A stretch of DNA of 64,000 nucleotides from Mugil cephalus (lineage: Eukaryota > Chordata > Actinopteri > Mugiliformes > Mugilidae): positions 16,165,001 through 16,229,000 of the forward strand of contig NC_061779.1 of NCBI RefSeq assembly GCF_022458985.1, read 5' to 3'. Within the stretch, counting starts at the first letter, position 1, and each line of letters starts with the position of its first letter. The position numbers were made by a program, and so were the translations under genes. Positions 1 through 13,600 of the stretch are shown one piece after another. Below the pieces are notes generated by a model. The model did not search any database. It was not told the origin of the DNA and worked only from the letters and a program-made list of their open reading frames with translations.

Positions 1-296
1 GTATTACAGAATTTTCGTGCCACATAGAATTGTGGCTGTAAATTAGCTGATGCCTGGCTGAATGTATTTTAAAAAAAAAAGATAACAACGCTGCGTTAAT
101 GAGCATGTACTGTGAATAATGAGTTTATTTCGCCGCATTGAGGCTGTTGGAAATGATTCATGCAGCTACGGGTGTGTTGCGGGGCGTGTGTGGTGTTGCA
201 CAGACTTGGAACGTAGCTAATTATATGTAGATGTTTACTGGGTTTGGGATCAGTGTATAATGTTTCTTTATTTTATTGGTACCATTCCCTTCCATT

Positions 297-330
297 TAGT
301 GTGTTACCATTTAATAATGGTAACACACTA
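297..330. repeat. Perfect inverted repeat, 15-bp arms, 4-nt loop
   Basis: The left arm at 297-311 (TAGTGTGTTACCATT) is the exact reverse complement of the right arm at 316-330, with a 4-nt spacer. No mobile-element family was recognised. It could be a decayed MITE core or a chance palindrome. Confidence 0.85.
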
Positions 331-1897
331 AGCTTCTAAAAAGCTGAGGGTGGTATAATTAAGGACCCCTATGTATACATGACCAAAGATGATTATATAA
401 TATACTGATGTTGGTTTGCGTTCAAAGTTTGAAACCTTTTAAGAGTTTGCACATTTCATTCGTTCTTGCTTGTCTCAACCTCTAAGCATGCTAGAGCAGT
501 TTGACAAGTTTCGATCAAAAGGGCTAATTACACAACCGACACTTTAAGGTATAGAAAGAAATACTACACTGTACAAGGGAGAACTTTTCTAAACAACCCC
601 TCCATTAGTTGCTGTCTGAATATTACATGTGCCTAACCCAACTCCATTAAATATGAGAAAGTAAAGCAGCCAGATGTCACCGGTATTTGAAAAATGTTCG
701 AATTTTAATATGAGCCGGCTCTTACAAGGGAAGCGAGTTAAGCATCCGTCACTTTCTGCTTCTTTCTGTGTGTGCAATTGTTGTTCTTGTGCTGTGCAAT
801 TACCTCTGTATGAAGGGCTGTCATTACTCAACAACAAGCACCTTACAGAGCAGAGTGCGCAGAACGCCTCCCGCCATTAGGCTGACAACACATGACACCC
901 AGCCCGTCCCTGCTCCGGCCTCACCTCCCTCCTGAGACCTGGCAGCAGGCCACAGCCCTGAACAATGGCGTGGATAGAAGATGACCTGAAAGATAGGGAC
1001 ACAACGAGGAAGTCTATCTTTTGTGCGTACTTCGGTTACTAAAAGTAAATGACGCGAGTTTTCTTCGGACTCGGTGCAAAACGAGCCCTGTTTGAATCGC
1101 AGGTGCAGGCTCCGAGAAAGCTGTTGTTTTGATTTGCCCTCTCGTCGCTTCTAGAAGATACGAGAAGATTATCTGTTAAGGGTGATTATATTTACGATCC
1201 GCTGCGAGATAAGCTCGCGTTACCACACCTCTAACTCGTAACATACACAGTATTTCCATATACTGAATGTCACGAAGGAGGAAAGGCCTGTCATAAAAAA
1301 AATGATGTGATATTGTGCACTGTAGCTACAGTTTGATTAAATAAACGACACTGAAAAATGTCCCCACCCACCCCACCCCCACTCCACCCCACTGGATGGT
1401 TGTTGCTGAAAACGTAAAATGGTTGCTGGCGACACAGGATCCTAACCTCTTGCCACCAATTAATAATACAAACTCAACAGGTTTCCTAAAGTGATCCATG
1501 GGTCCTCTGGGTTTAAAAGTCACATAAGGTGATTGGTCAGTCAGGTTGTGTTAAACACTGCTCATTAACTGAGCAATACTGCTTATCAGTAGTCAAACGC
1601 AGCGATGCAATCGTTGTAAAAGGACGAAAACAGAGTCTACTTCGTTGTGTTGCATCTCTGTGGGTTCTTAGAGTGTAGCATGATAGCATGCGTTCAGATG
1701 AGGTGTGTGCTCAGACCTGATATATATTACATAACCCTGTCAGAGCACGCCTTGACAGACAAGTCAGAGTCTCCGGGCTCTCAGGGGGAAAGGTGTAAGA
1801 GAGTTTTGTTCTCGTATTTTCTTCGGGGCTGAATCTCTCAGATTTCGATGGAGCACTATGTGTTACACATTGCTTTGTCTCCCTGCGGGGGCCGTGC

Positions 1898-1996
1898 TAA
1901 TTATCAAAGAGTTATCGCGGCTGGGCGTAAAAAACCCAACCACATTAATTGATTGCAGCTATTCAGATATAGTCGTCAGCAGAGTGGATCTAATTA
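1898..1996. promoter_or_regulatory. Cluster of TAAT-core (homeodomain-like) sites
   Basis: Three TAAT-containing sites lie within 100 bp: TAATTATCAAAG at 1898-1909 (TAATTA running into a TCF/LEF-like ATCAAAG), ATTAATTGATT at 1944-1954 and TAATTA at 1991-1996. The arrangement resembles vertebrate developmental enhancers. Function is inference only: such short A/T sites also arise by chance. Confidence 0.25.
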
Positions 1997-2350
1997 CACC
2001 GTGCGTATCAGCCTGCTGTCTGCTATTGTCCCCGATCAGTCCCCCCGACGAGCAGCAGCACAGGCCCAACACCTGGCTCTCTGCGCTGTGGAGGAACAGG
2101 CTGTTTACTAGATTGCGTTTCAACTTCGCGTATTCTATCTGCCGCCTTGATGAGGTGCCTGTAGCTTTTAAAGCTCTTGCACTTTATATGAGAGCGCATC
2201 AAAGTGAAGAAAGCACCTATGCCAACAAATACTTGAGCTGCATTTTTTTATTTTTTTTGTCCGTTTGAAGTGGTGGAACATTTCACCTTGCTCCACCAGA
2301 CACTTCCTCTCTCAGTCTCTCATAAGGATTCTCTCTCTTTTTCCAGGTGA

Positions 2351-3769
2351 ATGCCTAAAATCATGAGCGTCCTGGGACCTCAGTCGAGGCAAGACAAGTG
2401 AGTGTCTCACACATTCCTGCTGCTACCCTTTCGGGTGTTTACCTTTCTGTGTGTTAGGTAATCGTGTTATGCTGAGTTAGTGTCACACAGCCGCGAGGGA
2501 ATCACTAAGCCAGTATGTGGAAGGTGCTGTGGGTCAGGGACTTTGGGCACAGAGCGGCTCTGTTGAAAATTGTTTGCTTTGCCTTGGTTCCTGGCTCCAG
2601 TCTCCCTCCGTGCCCTACAGCCCCTCTCCCCCGCCCTCTGTCTCTCCCTTTTCCACTCTCCCTCTCTCTTTCTCTCCCTGGTCCATATGTTTAGAATCAC
2701 AGGCTAATCTCCTCCAGTGCTGGCCAGTACGTCCCCTGTTTACCACCTCGTGTATTGTTTTCGTGTTCATGAGAAGCGGCTTGTGTGGGATTTTCGGGGG
2801 GTTTGTGACATCCAGAGGTGCGGCGGAGAAGATGAAGGGCATGCAACGTAACTGTGTACCCTCTTCTTGTCGTTGCAGTGGAGTGGCCCGATCGGACAGC
2901 AGGCTCAGCGCCAAGGCCCTCTACGGTGAGTAGCTTCATGGAGGGGAGCAGAGGTGTTGGTCGCAGTGCTCGTGTCAGAGAGTACATTTCAGAGTCGGCT
3001 TGTCTTCCACAAACTAAGTGTATAATTATACCTGCTCGTTTGTCTTACGCGAGCGTCAGACTGTTTACAGCGTACGGTTCATAATTTAAGAGCTTGAATA
3101 CTCTTACTTGCCCAAGAACACTTTAATGAAATGCATGAACTATTGGTCGCTGGCATTTTCTATAGTAATTTAATAATTTCTATACTGAAAGGCCTGACAC
3201 TGTTTCATGTTGTCTAAAAAGCCAGTTGAAATGAAGAAAATGACCAATTAATGGAACCCATTAAGGAATATTATCTGTTTAGGCCTAATATTAACCCCAC
3301 TGTTGTCCTCTATTAACACTATTCAAACATGCAAAAGAGCCTCACTATTATTATGGATATGTTTTTCATGACAATAGAAAGTTCTGTGATTTATGACAAG
3401 TCATTCACAGTTACACCATTCAATTACTGTAAGCAACAAAGAGCCAGTAAATACACTGTTTACTCACATTTGTATTTTTTCTTTCTGTTCCTTTTACTTA
3501 CTTTACTTAAATAAAGGTAAATAACTGTGTCCCAGTTAAAGAATCTACTGCATCAGACGAAACTAAATCTTGGATTGAACTGAACTGAATGAAACTGAAT
3601 TCTTTGATTTGTTTCCGAGCTGCTCATTGTCAGGCTCCGTAGATAAATGCTTTTACTGACACAAATCACGATATTCAATTTGCTATGCAAATGTCTTTAT
3701 CAGGAAATTGAGCGCTCTGTGGCATGCTGCTGCAGCCGTGTGGCCTCACCGTACTATCACACTCTTAGC

Positions 3770-3827
<58 letters not shown>

Positions 3828-6800
3828 CACACACACACACACACACTGATAAGAGAGGACCAAGGTCCCGCTGAGGGGCCCCGTTGTGCTCAGCCTGCTA
3901 ACACCCCTGTCAAACACAGAGGGTCATGAGAGGGAGGCTGGGCTCCTGAAAGGAACTCGAGTTTCCAGCTCTGTGCCAGGCCCGACCTGCACGCTGGGAT
4001 AAGCCGTCGGAAGCAGCAGCATTTTTTTTTTTTTTTTCGTACGGGTGTCTCACATAGTCACATTCCAACATGTGCAGAACTATTTGTGTTGTCTGAATAC
4101 CAGTCTTTTGTGCATACTGTGAATTGTGTTATTACAGCGCTCTATTCGAATCCACACTGTCAGGCTTTGTCACTCCTCTGTCAGGTTCAATAATACGGTA
4201 ATGGTGTGATGTGTGATTTTATTTTAGCTGTTGCATACTTGCACGAGGGCGTGTGTGACTGAAATGCGCTGTGTTACAGTGCAGGGTGTGCCTGTTTTTA
4301 ATGTGTGGTTGGAACAGGGAGGGTATACTCAAGTCTTGCAGGTGAATAAAAGACACATTGAAGAGTGAACAGGAAAAGGTGGACTCTGCCCCTCTCTCGC
4401 CTCTGGGCCTCAGACGTTAGCTCACTAGTCCCTGCTAGCGCCGCCTTCCACACTGCCCTCATACGGCAGCATTTTACATAATATCGTGGGCCCAGATAGA
4501 ATCGTGTAAGAAGGTATAAGAGGACAAGCAGCATTAATGCATGGCCGTACTGTTCTAAATTTAGAGATGGCTCACATGGCAGATGACAGTGTTGTTGGGA
4601 TGCAAGATGCTCCAAAACCATCCTGACTGTGCACCTCATTGTCTGTGAAACGCTTTTGAGCTGTAAATCGTCCAAATATCCACAGGATTCACCCACTCTT
4701 GTGATCTTTGGGAAGTATCCCACTGTATGTGTGATGAGCCTGAGCTGTTTTTCGGCGGCTCATCTCATCTTGTGCGGCAGATGGTCACGGCTACCGCTTC
4801 ACGTCACGGGGCGACAGCAGCATGCTGTCCTCTCTAACCTGACAGAGTGGCCATTGTCGCGCACCAGCCGCGGCAATGCCACGTATTTGGATCGACGGAT
4901 GACTTTAGATCACACCTTGCTGAATAAACATGTAGATGAAGAGAGAGCAGAGCAATCTCGCGTATGCAAATCTTCCCCATCGTTCACACAAAGCGATACA
5001 GCAGGCAAGTAACGCAAATGACTCGCAAAGGTCCTCCCACCTGATCTGTTATCAGCAACATTGGGGTAGAGCAGAATGAGGACACATCAAACTCATCACG
5101 CTGACACTTCAGACCACCAGGCAGCAGGCTATAGGTTTCTGAGAAGGTTTCTGCTTGAGGAGCATATCACTGTGAGGTAAAATGTTTTTTTGGGGGGGTT
5201 GAGAGTGAATCAACAGGTGGAAATTGTGATGTAAAGATCTTCTTGCCCATGTTGTTGTTCCTGAATGTCCTGAATGGAAATTTTTTGAGTCTCTGTGACA
5301 GATCCAGGAGCTGTGGTGCTTTTCTGGGGGTTATCTGGTCCGTCTGAGGTGAAACAGGCTGTGAGATGTGATGATGTGACGCTTTCTGGCAACATATGGT
5401 TGAATATTTGTGGGCACACCAGTACACTTCTGCCTTGCAGTTAGATAGATAAAATAGGTCATGAGCTAGTAGACCAATACAGTTTCCTTATGCTCTGGTG
5501 GTTGGGTGCATTAGACTGTGTATGATACAGTCCAGAATGTTCGATGGTGTCATATAGTTTATTTTGTTAAAGCGTTTTGAATATTAAACCTCAGCTTGTT
5601 TAAATGGTGCATTGCTAGGATTTTCTGACCCGGGCCGTGTATGGGCATTGATAATCGGCCAGGGAGCCATGTTTATCACTGGTCATTGACTCTCGAGAGC
5701 TCTGAGGATCTGCCCATCTACCTGCTAAGTGGCTCTCACTGCAAGCTGACACAGCGCCGGCAATTGATTGGCACAAACTTCGGTCATTAATAAGAGATGG
5801 GTTCGAGCTCGACTTTCGGAACGACACCCGACGCTGTTGTTTCGCCTATGTGGAGCGCAGCAGGAAGGAGTCAGCGGTGAGGAAATGGCAGGAACAGGGA
5901 AGACAAACGCTTGCGTCATTCGAACAGTGGCTGTGGTTGCATGCATAAATGTAATCTCCTTTTAGAAATTGTTCTTCAGCGTTGCGAACGGCGTAAAGAA
6001 GTACATTATTCATCCCAATGACTTGACAATATGGGCACATAAAAATGTACTTTAGAGCCTTAAAATAGATTTTGTTAAGTGCCACGCAAACAGGGCGGCT
6101 TTTGTGTCCCGGTCATCATAAAGCACATGAAGGTAAATGTGTCTGTATGAAGAGAAAAGCAGTGTGTTGACTCTACTGGGTGGGGGACAGAAACAGACCT
6201 GATATGAGATCTGGCTGTGTGATTGATAGGAACATGTTCTCATTTAACCGTAATTGTTACCTGCAGACTATTCACCTGGTAAATGGGTCAGTGAGCACAC
6301 TGGCACACTCTTTTAACATTGTCCAATTTAAAAACAAAGGCCTCAGCCAGCCACACATGGAAGGCCGTGAACAGAGCTGTTTGCTGCTCTCCAGTCTTTG
6401 GGCGCGCACATGTCATTAAGATTTTAAATGGATCCAACACATTTTAAACTTTGTTGGCCTAAATGAATGTTTTTAATATATTTGTACTGCTCAGTTTAAC
6501 ATGTTAAAACTGTTAAAACAGAACAAACTATTTATATCATCAACCAAATCTGCAGCTCTACACGGCTCTACATCTTTCTAGTGCTCATTGTTTGCTTTAT
6601 GGAACAGACATTTGAGTGTGTGATTTTTCGACAACGTTGTACGTCTGCTGCAAAATCACACCAAGCTCGTTATCGTCAACTTAGCAATTAACAGTGCTAA
6701 CGTGCATTCCTGGAGTGTAGAGAATTTATTTTTCTTTCTGTTAAATTGAGAAATATCTTCATCTCAATTGGAAATACGTAAACTCTGGATTTTTAAAAGA

Positions 6801-9800
6801 TTAAAGGAAAGATTAGAGGTTTCTTTTAAGAATGAGGTCATGTTACATTTGTGTTTGTAGAAACACAAACTTCTGACTCAATCCACACCTTGTTGCTGTT
6901 GTGTTCATCTCTTCACACCTGGTGAATAAAACCTGCTTCTTCCCACAGTTTAAGGCGTAGCAGCCTCACTTAACCCGATTTTATTTGTAAAATGCCGCTC
7001 ATGAGGAAGTCAACATGGCGCTGTCACTGATCTTTGACCCAGCAGTAAATCTATACCTCCGCCTGGTGCAGTGGATCTAGTGAACTTTGATGATATCCTG
7101 GGCAACATATAAATGTGCACGTGGCACAGTGATACGCAGACTCTTTAACTCGTCAGATAGGTTTCAATTTCTCTGGTCAGATGTTTTTGGACTTAACATT
7201 ACGCAGAAAATGTAATGTCAGGACTAACTATTTAATGACTTGAGTAGATTTACTGATTCATTATAATATATGTTGGCAAATATATTGTATTAGTGTGCTT
7301 TTCTGTGAGAGCTGAACTAATACAATACCTATTGTCATAAAAAACCACACCTCTTACAGTACATTAAGTCTCCACCTGAAGGACCAAATATGTGAACATC
7401 ATTATCTGTATCTGCCTCATAGCCCGCATGTTGTTTATGTTGTCATCTGTTGTTCTTGCATTTGTTTTAGCTTTGACCTAGCCTAATGGCTAATGCCTGG
7501 CTAATGCCTGGTGAATGACTCTTTTTGCTATTTTAACTTTGTTTTGTTTTTTTCACTGTCACAGATATGATGATGGTTCTTAAAACATCTTACTAAAAAG
7601 ACTGCAGTTAAATATTAGCCAGCTGGCTAACACATTTACTCTAAGGTTGATTAATGTGCAATGTCCCTTTTAAACAAATAAAAACATACATAAATAAAAG
7701 TAATATGGAACACATAAACAAATGCCTCACAGTGTAGCTGACTGTGGGATCAACAGATTCCTAATGGGTTGAAAAAAAAATCTACACATATGACGTGCCG
7801 TTATCGCTTCCTTATTGCTCTGTTGATCTGTTCAGCCCGTAGCTCAGTGTCTCTTTTCATCTTCTCTCTCTACTCAGTGGTATCACATGTGGTCTTTAGG
7901 TCTGTATGACTGCTGTTGTTCATACTGAAGACGATACAGCAGGAAAATAGCAAACGGAGCGGCAGAGATTCTCAGTTTCTTATCTGTAACATTTTTCTTT
8001 TACAGAACAAAGGAAGAAATACTCCAACTCCAATTATATTATGCATGAGACATCGCAGTATCATGTTGAGGTAAAATCTTTACTGTTTCATTACTTTTGA
8101 TGTAGTTTGATTTATGATTGATGTATGTGTATTTAAAAAAAAATAAAAAAATACATAGAGAGAGGCTGTTGTAAAGATTTGACTGCTCTCTGACCGCACG
8201 TTGATTGTTAGACTTTTATGACTAAGGTTAGGAAACAGCCTGATGTCTGACAGTGTTGGCCAGTAACCTGTACTCATTAACGTTTTAGCATTCAAGAGGA
8301 ATACAAAGTTTTCTTTAACAGTTTTTCAGAAAGAAATCTCACCATATGGTGGCTGTTTACGCTCCTACTAAGAGGATGAATGAATAAAGCTGTGTGAGGT
8401 ATCATAACCCAAAAATAGAATGACCGTAGTCTATCTGTAAACCTTTTAAAAGTGATAACATAAAACATGTTTTAAACTGAGTAACCACAGCATTTAGGTC
8501 TGAGGACCTTTGTTCAGTGTAATTTCTCCCTGTAAAAAAATATGTAAAGAACTGCTTAATAAGGAAAGAAACGTATTCTGTACTGCACACATATTGGTAA
8601 ATACACTACCAGTCTAAAAGTTTGGACACACTTTCTCACTGAAAGGAATTTGAGAAGGTGTGTCCAAACTTTTGATGGGCATTTTATTATTCAGTGGACC
8701 TAATATAAAAAAGACAAGATAAGGATAGTTATAAATGTTACAGCGCTTTGTTCTTTCACCCAGAGATAAAAAGCTGACACACACACGTCGTATGATAGCA
8801 TTTCATTTACGGAAACTGTCGTAATAAAGCAATCAGCGCTTAAATTGCAGCCACAGAGGACTAGCGTCTGAGACGTGCTTCAGGTCAGGGATAGTGCTCC
8901 AGTATGGCCTCTGTCCACGTGGCCAGAATGTCTGTAACTGCCTCCCCACTATCAGTTAACCACAGGTAACATCCAGGTGTCAGCCACTAGTCATACTAGT
9001 AATACTATACACAGGAAACGCCAGTGCAATACAGTTAAAATGTGTTAGGAAATGCTTTTTTTAAAACTTATAACTTATAAACTGTAACACATTGGCTGTG
9101 GTGCTGGCTATTTCTTGGCCGGGTCAAGTAACTTCCTGGAGTCTTGTTGTAGTGTGGGTGGTATTCAAGACAGTACACAAATTAAAACAAAACCACAATT
9201 TATTGTTTACACTTAAACACCATTTCTAACATAGCGAACTGTCAAGGTGTTAATATGCACAGTTTTGTTACTTTTGACAGAGCCATTCCAGCCGTTTCCA
9301 CCCATTTTCCGTCTTAATGCTTAGAATTAGCATTAGCATTGTATTGCCAAATCACCTTTTGCAAAGGGTCAAACTGCTGCTTATTCACTGCCAGTTAACT
9401 AGGAAAATGTTTAAAATGACACACTTTTACTGCCTTCCATAAAGATGTTTAAGTCATAACCACTGTCCTCTGTCTCCACCTCAGCATCTCTCCACATTCT
9501 TGATGGACAAGACAGAGTCCATTGTAACAGTGGACGATGCCATCAAGAAGCTGATTCTTCTGGACTCGAAGGATAAAATCTGGACCCAGGAGATGCTCCT
9601 CCAGGTCACAGACAAATCGGTCCGGCTGCTGGATTGTGACACTCAGGTACGACTCCATAAACCTGTACACACATCATTACATTATTTTAGGATGAATCTG
9701 TATGATCTAAAGGAGTGCTTGCCACCAGGGAATTCATTTAATCTGATTTTCCCACAAAAATGCCAACACAATCGCTGCAGGCGCCCCGGTTCGAATCCCG

Positions 9801-10613
9801 CACCGAGCGGCCCTTCCTGCGTGTCGTTACCCCCCTCTCTGCATCCCCATTCCTGTCTTTTTATACTGTCACTTTCAATAAAAGGCTAAAAAGTCCAAAA
9901 ATATATATATAAAAAAAATGCCAACACAAAACCGTCAGATATGTGCTGCTAACACAGCGTGGCAGTGTCATTTCACTTGTGTAATTTGAAAGATGTAACC
10001 AGAAGGGAACGATTGAACACAGGATGCATTGTGGGAAATGTAGGATGCTGAGCTAAAACTCAGACATTCTCAGGTTTTGAGTATCCCTTTTAGTTTCATG
10101 TACTGTAGATACAGTAAATGTCCAATGTGACAAACAAATGAGACAAAGAAAAGTCAACAGTCAGTGTTTGACATGTTGGGGCGACAGACACATTTCACAT
10201 AAACAACATTAAATACAACCAAGTTAGTTAATTGCAGATATTCTGGTACATGAATTTTACTGCTGCTGGACACACCTAGACATGCTCCTGTATGTCTGTC
10301 TGTTGTCTCACTGGACTCTTGGTGAGAAGAAAAATAAGCAAAACATGTTTTCTGCCCTGCAGGAAGAGTTGGAGAACTTTCCCCTTTCCACCATCCACAT
10401 GTGTCAGACGGTGCTGAATCAGACCCGTCACTCCTCTGTGCTGTTGCTCGTGTGTCAGGACAAGGAACAGCACCGGCCAGACATCCACTTCTTCCACTGC
10501 GACGAGGTGGAGGTGGGTCTCGGTTTTATTTGTTGCAGACTTGGCTCTGTCTGCAACCTTTATTGCTTGTACGTGATTGCAATGCTTTTAGTTTTATGTC
10601 GCTCATAAAACTG

Positions 10614-10644
<31 letters not shown>

Positions 10645-13600
10645 GCTATTGCTATTGTAGTACTGGGTCAGACATCATTGCTGTATGTGCCTGCGAGCAT
10701 ATACCTCTTAACACTTTTACACTGCCATTCACAGCCCTGCATTAAGAATTGTGACTCTGTAATTGAGGAATTCATTCAATATCTGAAAATGGCAGGGGGT
10801 GGGGTGTGGGACTTGAGCCTATCCCAGCTGTCACTGGGCGAGGCGGGGTACACCCCAGACAGGTCACCAGTCTATCACAGGGCTAACGCAAGACAAAGAC
10901 AAACAACCATTCAGACTTGCTTCAGGGTCATTCAAACCTTTCTAACCCTCTGTGCGCATATATATTTAATCATAAAGTTTAACTATCCAATTCCAGAAGG
11001 CAAATTTGTTTTTAATGCAAGGGAACAAAATATAAGTTTCCCTTAACTGGGGTGTGGTTTAAAGTGAAACTGCACATTGTCATCTTCTATTAAAACACAT
11101 GTACGCCTGTAAATTTGACTTTGTGTGTCTCTTCTCATTTCATCCAGGCTGAGATGGTTCACGCCGACATAGACAGTGCCATTGGAGACAATAAGCATGG
11201 GAAGAAAATGAGGCCTCAGACTCTGAAGTGAGATTAGTGCTGCTGGCACAAACGCACACACATATGCGGTGCATTGTACATTCTCACGGCCACGTATGCA
11301 TTTGAGGAGGCAGCGAGTGTTTAGCTGAAGTCACTCACTTCAGCTAAACTGTTTTCTCCTGTTTTAGGGTGAACCAGGAGAAAATGAAGCGCCACAGAGA
11401 GACCATCCTCCCCCCTTCGGCCCCGAGGAACCCCACGCCCGCTGCAAGGGGACGAGTGGCAGCTGTGAACGCACCGGGTGAGAATACACTTACTGTACAT
11501 GCGCAGAAGTAAGAGTGGCCATCAGGGGTGTTAATCAGAACCAAACTCATTTACTGGTAAAAATATGTTCATATGTGGAGCTGGAAAACATCCTCTCACA
11601 TTTTAACAGAAACAATATTGCACAATTTTCTGTTCATCGTAAATATGATCCTTTAGTGGCTACTGTCATTTGTTTTGTTCTGTGTCGTATGAGCTTTGTT
11701 TTTTTTCCCTGTTTGTTTGTTTTGTCGTGTGTGTTGTGGTTGTAGAGCGACGAGCTTCCGAACAAAGTGAGACAGACTTACCTGAAAACCTGGCCCACCG
11801 CATCGAGATCGATGTGGTGAGTGTTTTGTATCGGCTGCGACACCTGTCATCAGCGTCACGCATTCCCTTTCACATCTCATAATGCCGTATTCTTGACGCT
11901 AAGCCTCAGCATTTATCTCCCTCAGCAAATCCTCAACTGCGCCCTTGATGACATAGAAATCTTTGTGGCGCGGTTGCAAAAGGCCGCAGAGGCCTTTTCC
12001 CAGCTCAACCAGCGCAACAAGAGTAAGAAGAACAAGAAGAAAGGACCAGCAGGTCTGTTTCCCTTTCTTCTGATGTGGTGGCACGAATGCAGTGACAATA
12101 TGATCATATTGCTCACATCAATTTGTTTGTGTCTCTTTTGTGTCCTGTGGCCCGGGACTCTCATCCAGCGATGTATGTCTTGTAGCAGTGGCCAGTTTGG
12201 GTGTCGATTTAGAAACAATTACTCAGTTCTCATAATTAAAGTAATATCAATACTCATTACTGCCCACTTCTTATTGCTCATCTGGTGTATTATGTACTTT
12301 CAGATTGATATTCTGAATTTAATCTTATTCATATCAGTGTGTATGTGACATTATTATATTAACAGTAATAGTATTGGTGTTAATCTTGCTGAGTAATGTT
12401 TTACCACCCAACGTTGGCAGTGGTGTGATGCTGTGTTTTATATCAAAACACCTCATTCCCTATGAAGTGTACATATACACATGAGGTACATGCGTGTGCC
12501 TGGTCTGGGACAAACATGTGCACTTACTTTTATTTTTATGCGCATTGTTTGCTAAAAGCCATGTGTTGTCACTGACCACCTGGAATCTGTTTCTCAACTT
12601 TGGGCTCCGGGTCCCACTTACGGTCACTTGTTGAGCTTTCTAGAAATATACTCTTATTTCCATGTATATATTTTTAAACTTTTTTTTTAATCAAATTCAC
12701 TTTACATAACTATGATTTCTTGGGTCAAGGTCAGTTTGGGACCGGTTCAGTCACTTGGTTGGGAAGCACATTCTTTCTTACGCTCTGGTTAATTATTATT
12801 ATTTTTTTTTATCTATAAAGCTGTTCATTAACCAACCATTATTGTATCTCTGCCCTTTATTTCACTGATGACACATGCCCTTAACTTTAGGAGAGACAAG
12901 AAAATACGTTTATGTTTACGACTTTGAACCTTGGCTGGAAAGTGAAACCTATAATACGTCCGCGCGGCCGGATGGTAACTCTGGAGTCTGTGTGTGGTCA
13001 TTGTTGCTCTGCCTGTTTACAGAGGGCATGCTGACCCTGCGAGCCAAGCCCCCCACTGAAGCAGAGTTCATCGACAGTCTGCAGAAAATGAAGCTGGCCT
13101 TAAACCTCTTGGTGAGATATCACAGCTCCTAACCTACCCTCATTCACCAGCTGCTCCCTCTTCATGGCCTCATATCTGTATGTCTGTCACTGTGCCCCCT
13201 GCAGGCCAAACTGAAGAAGCACATACAACACCCGAGTGCGTCCGAGCTGGTTCATTTCCTCTTCAACCCTCTGGAGCTGGTAAGAGCTATAAATCAGAAT
13301 GTGTTTCACCTTGGGCAGATTTATGTGAATCACCCAGAGCACATGATGATCTATCTGAAAGACAGCAGCGTATAAGTCCACGGTGCGTTAAATAAGTTCT
13401 CCATGTCAGTTGATACCCTCGGTCTAGACTGAGCTCAGTACTTGCATTTTTTTTTTTTCCCACGAGGCATTCCCCCTATTATTTTCACATATTCTGACTC
13501 CACACCCACTGCCGCTCTGCTAAACTCTCGCCAGACTGGAGCGACGTGGCTTTCAACTCTAACACAGGTGCAGGCCAACTTACATAACGTTGGTTTCCCA

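Larger units (their letters stand above)
1..2346. other. 5' flank or 5' intron of eps8l2, no gene seen
   Basis: No reading frame here looks like a conserved protein. The region ends at a polypyrimidine tract and acceptor (ctctttttccag, ending 2346), so the first coding exon of eps8l2 is preceded by a non-coding exon, either here or left of the window. It contains a perfect 15-bp-arm hairpin at 297-330, a C-rich tract near 1360-1390, and a cluster of TAAT-core sites at 1898-1996. I could not place a promoter or transcription start. Confidence 0.6.

Noticed and set aside
1858..2268. 136-codon open frame on the plus strand
   Set aside because: The translation shows no family motif, a biased Phe/Leu end from a T-run, and no gene context. 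It is better explained as non-coding sequence upstream of eps8l2.
9788..9798. tRNA gene suggested by the B-box GGTTCGAATCC
   Set aside because: No cloverleaf or A box can be formed around it, and the flanking duplications and tail show a SINE.
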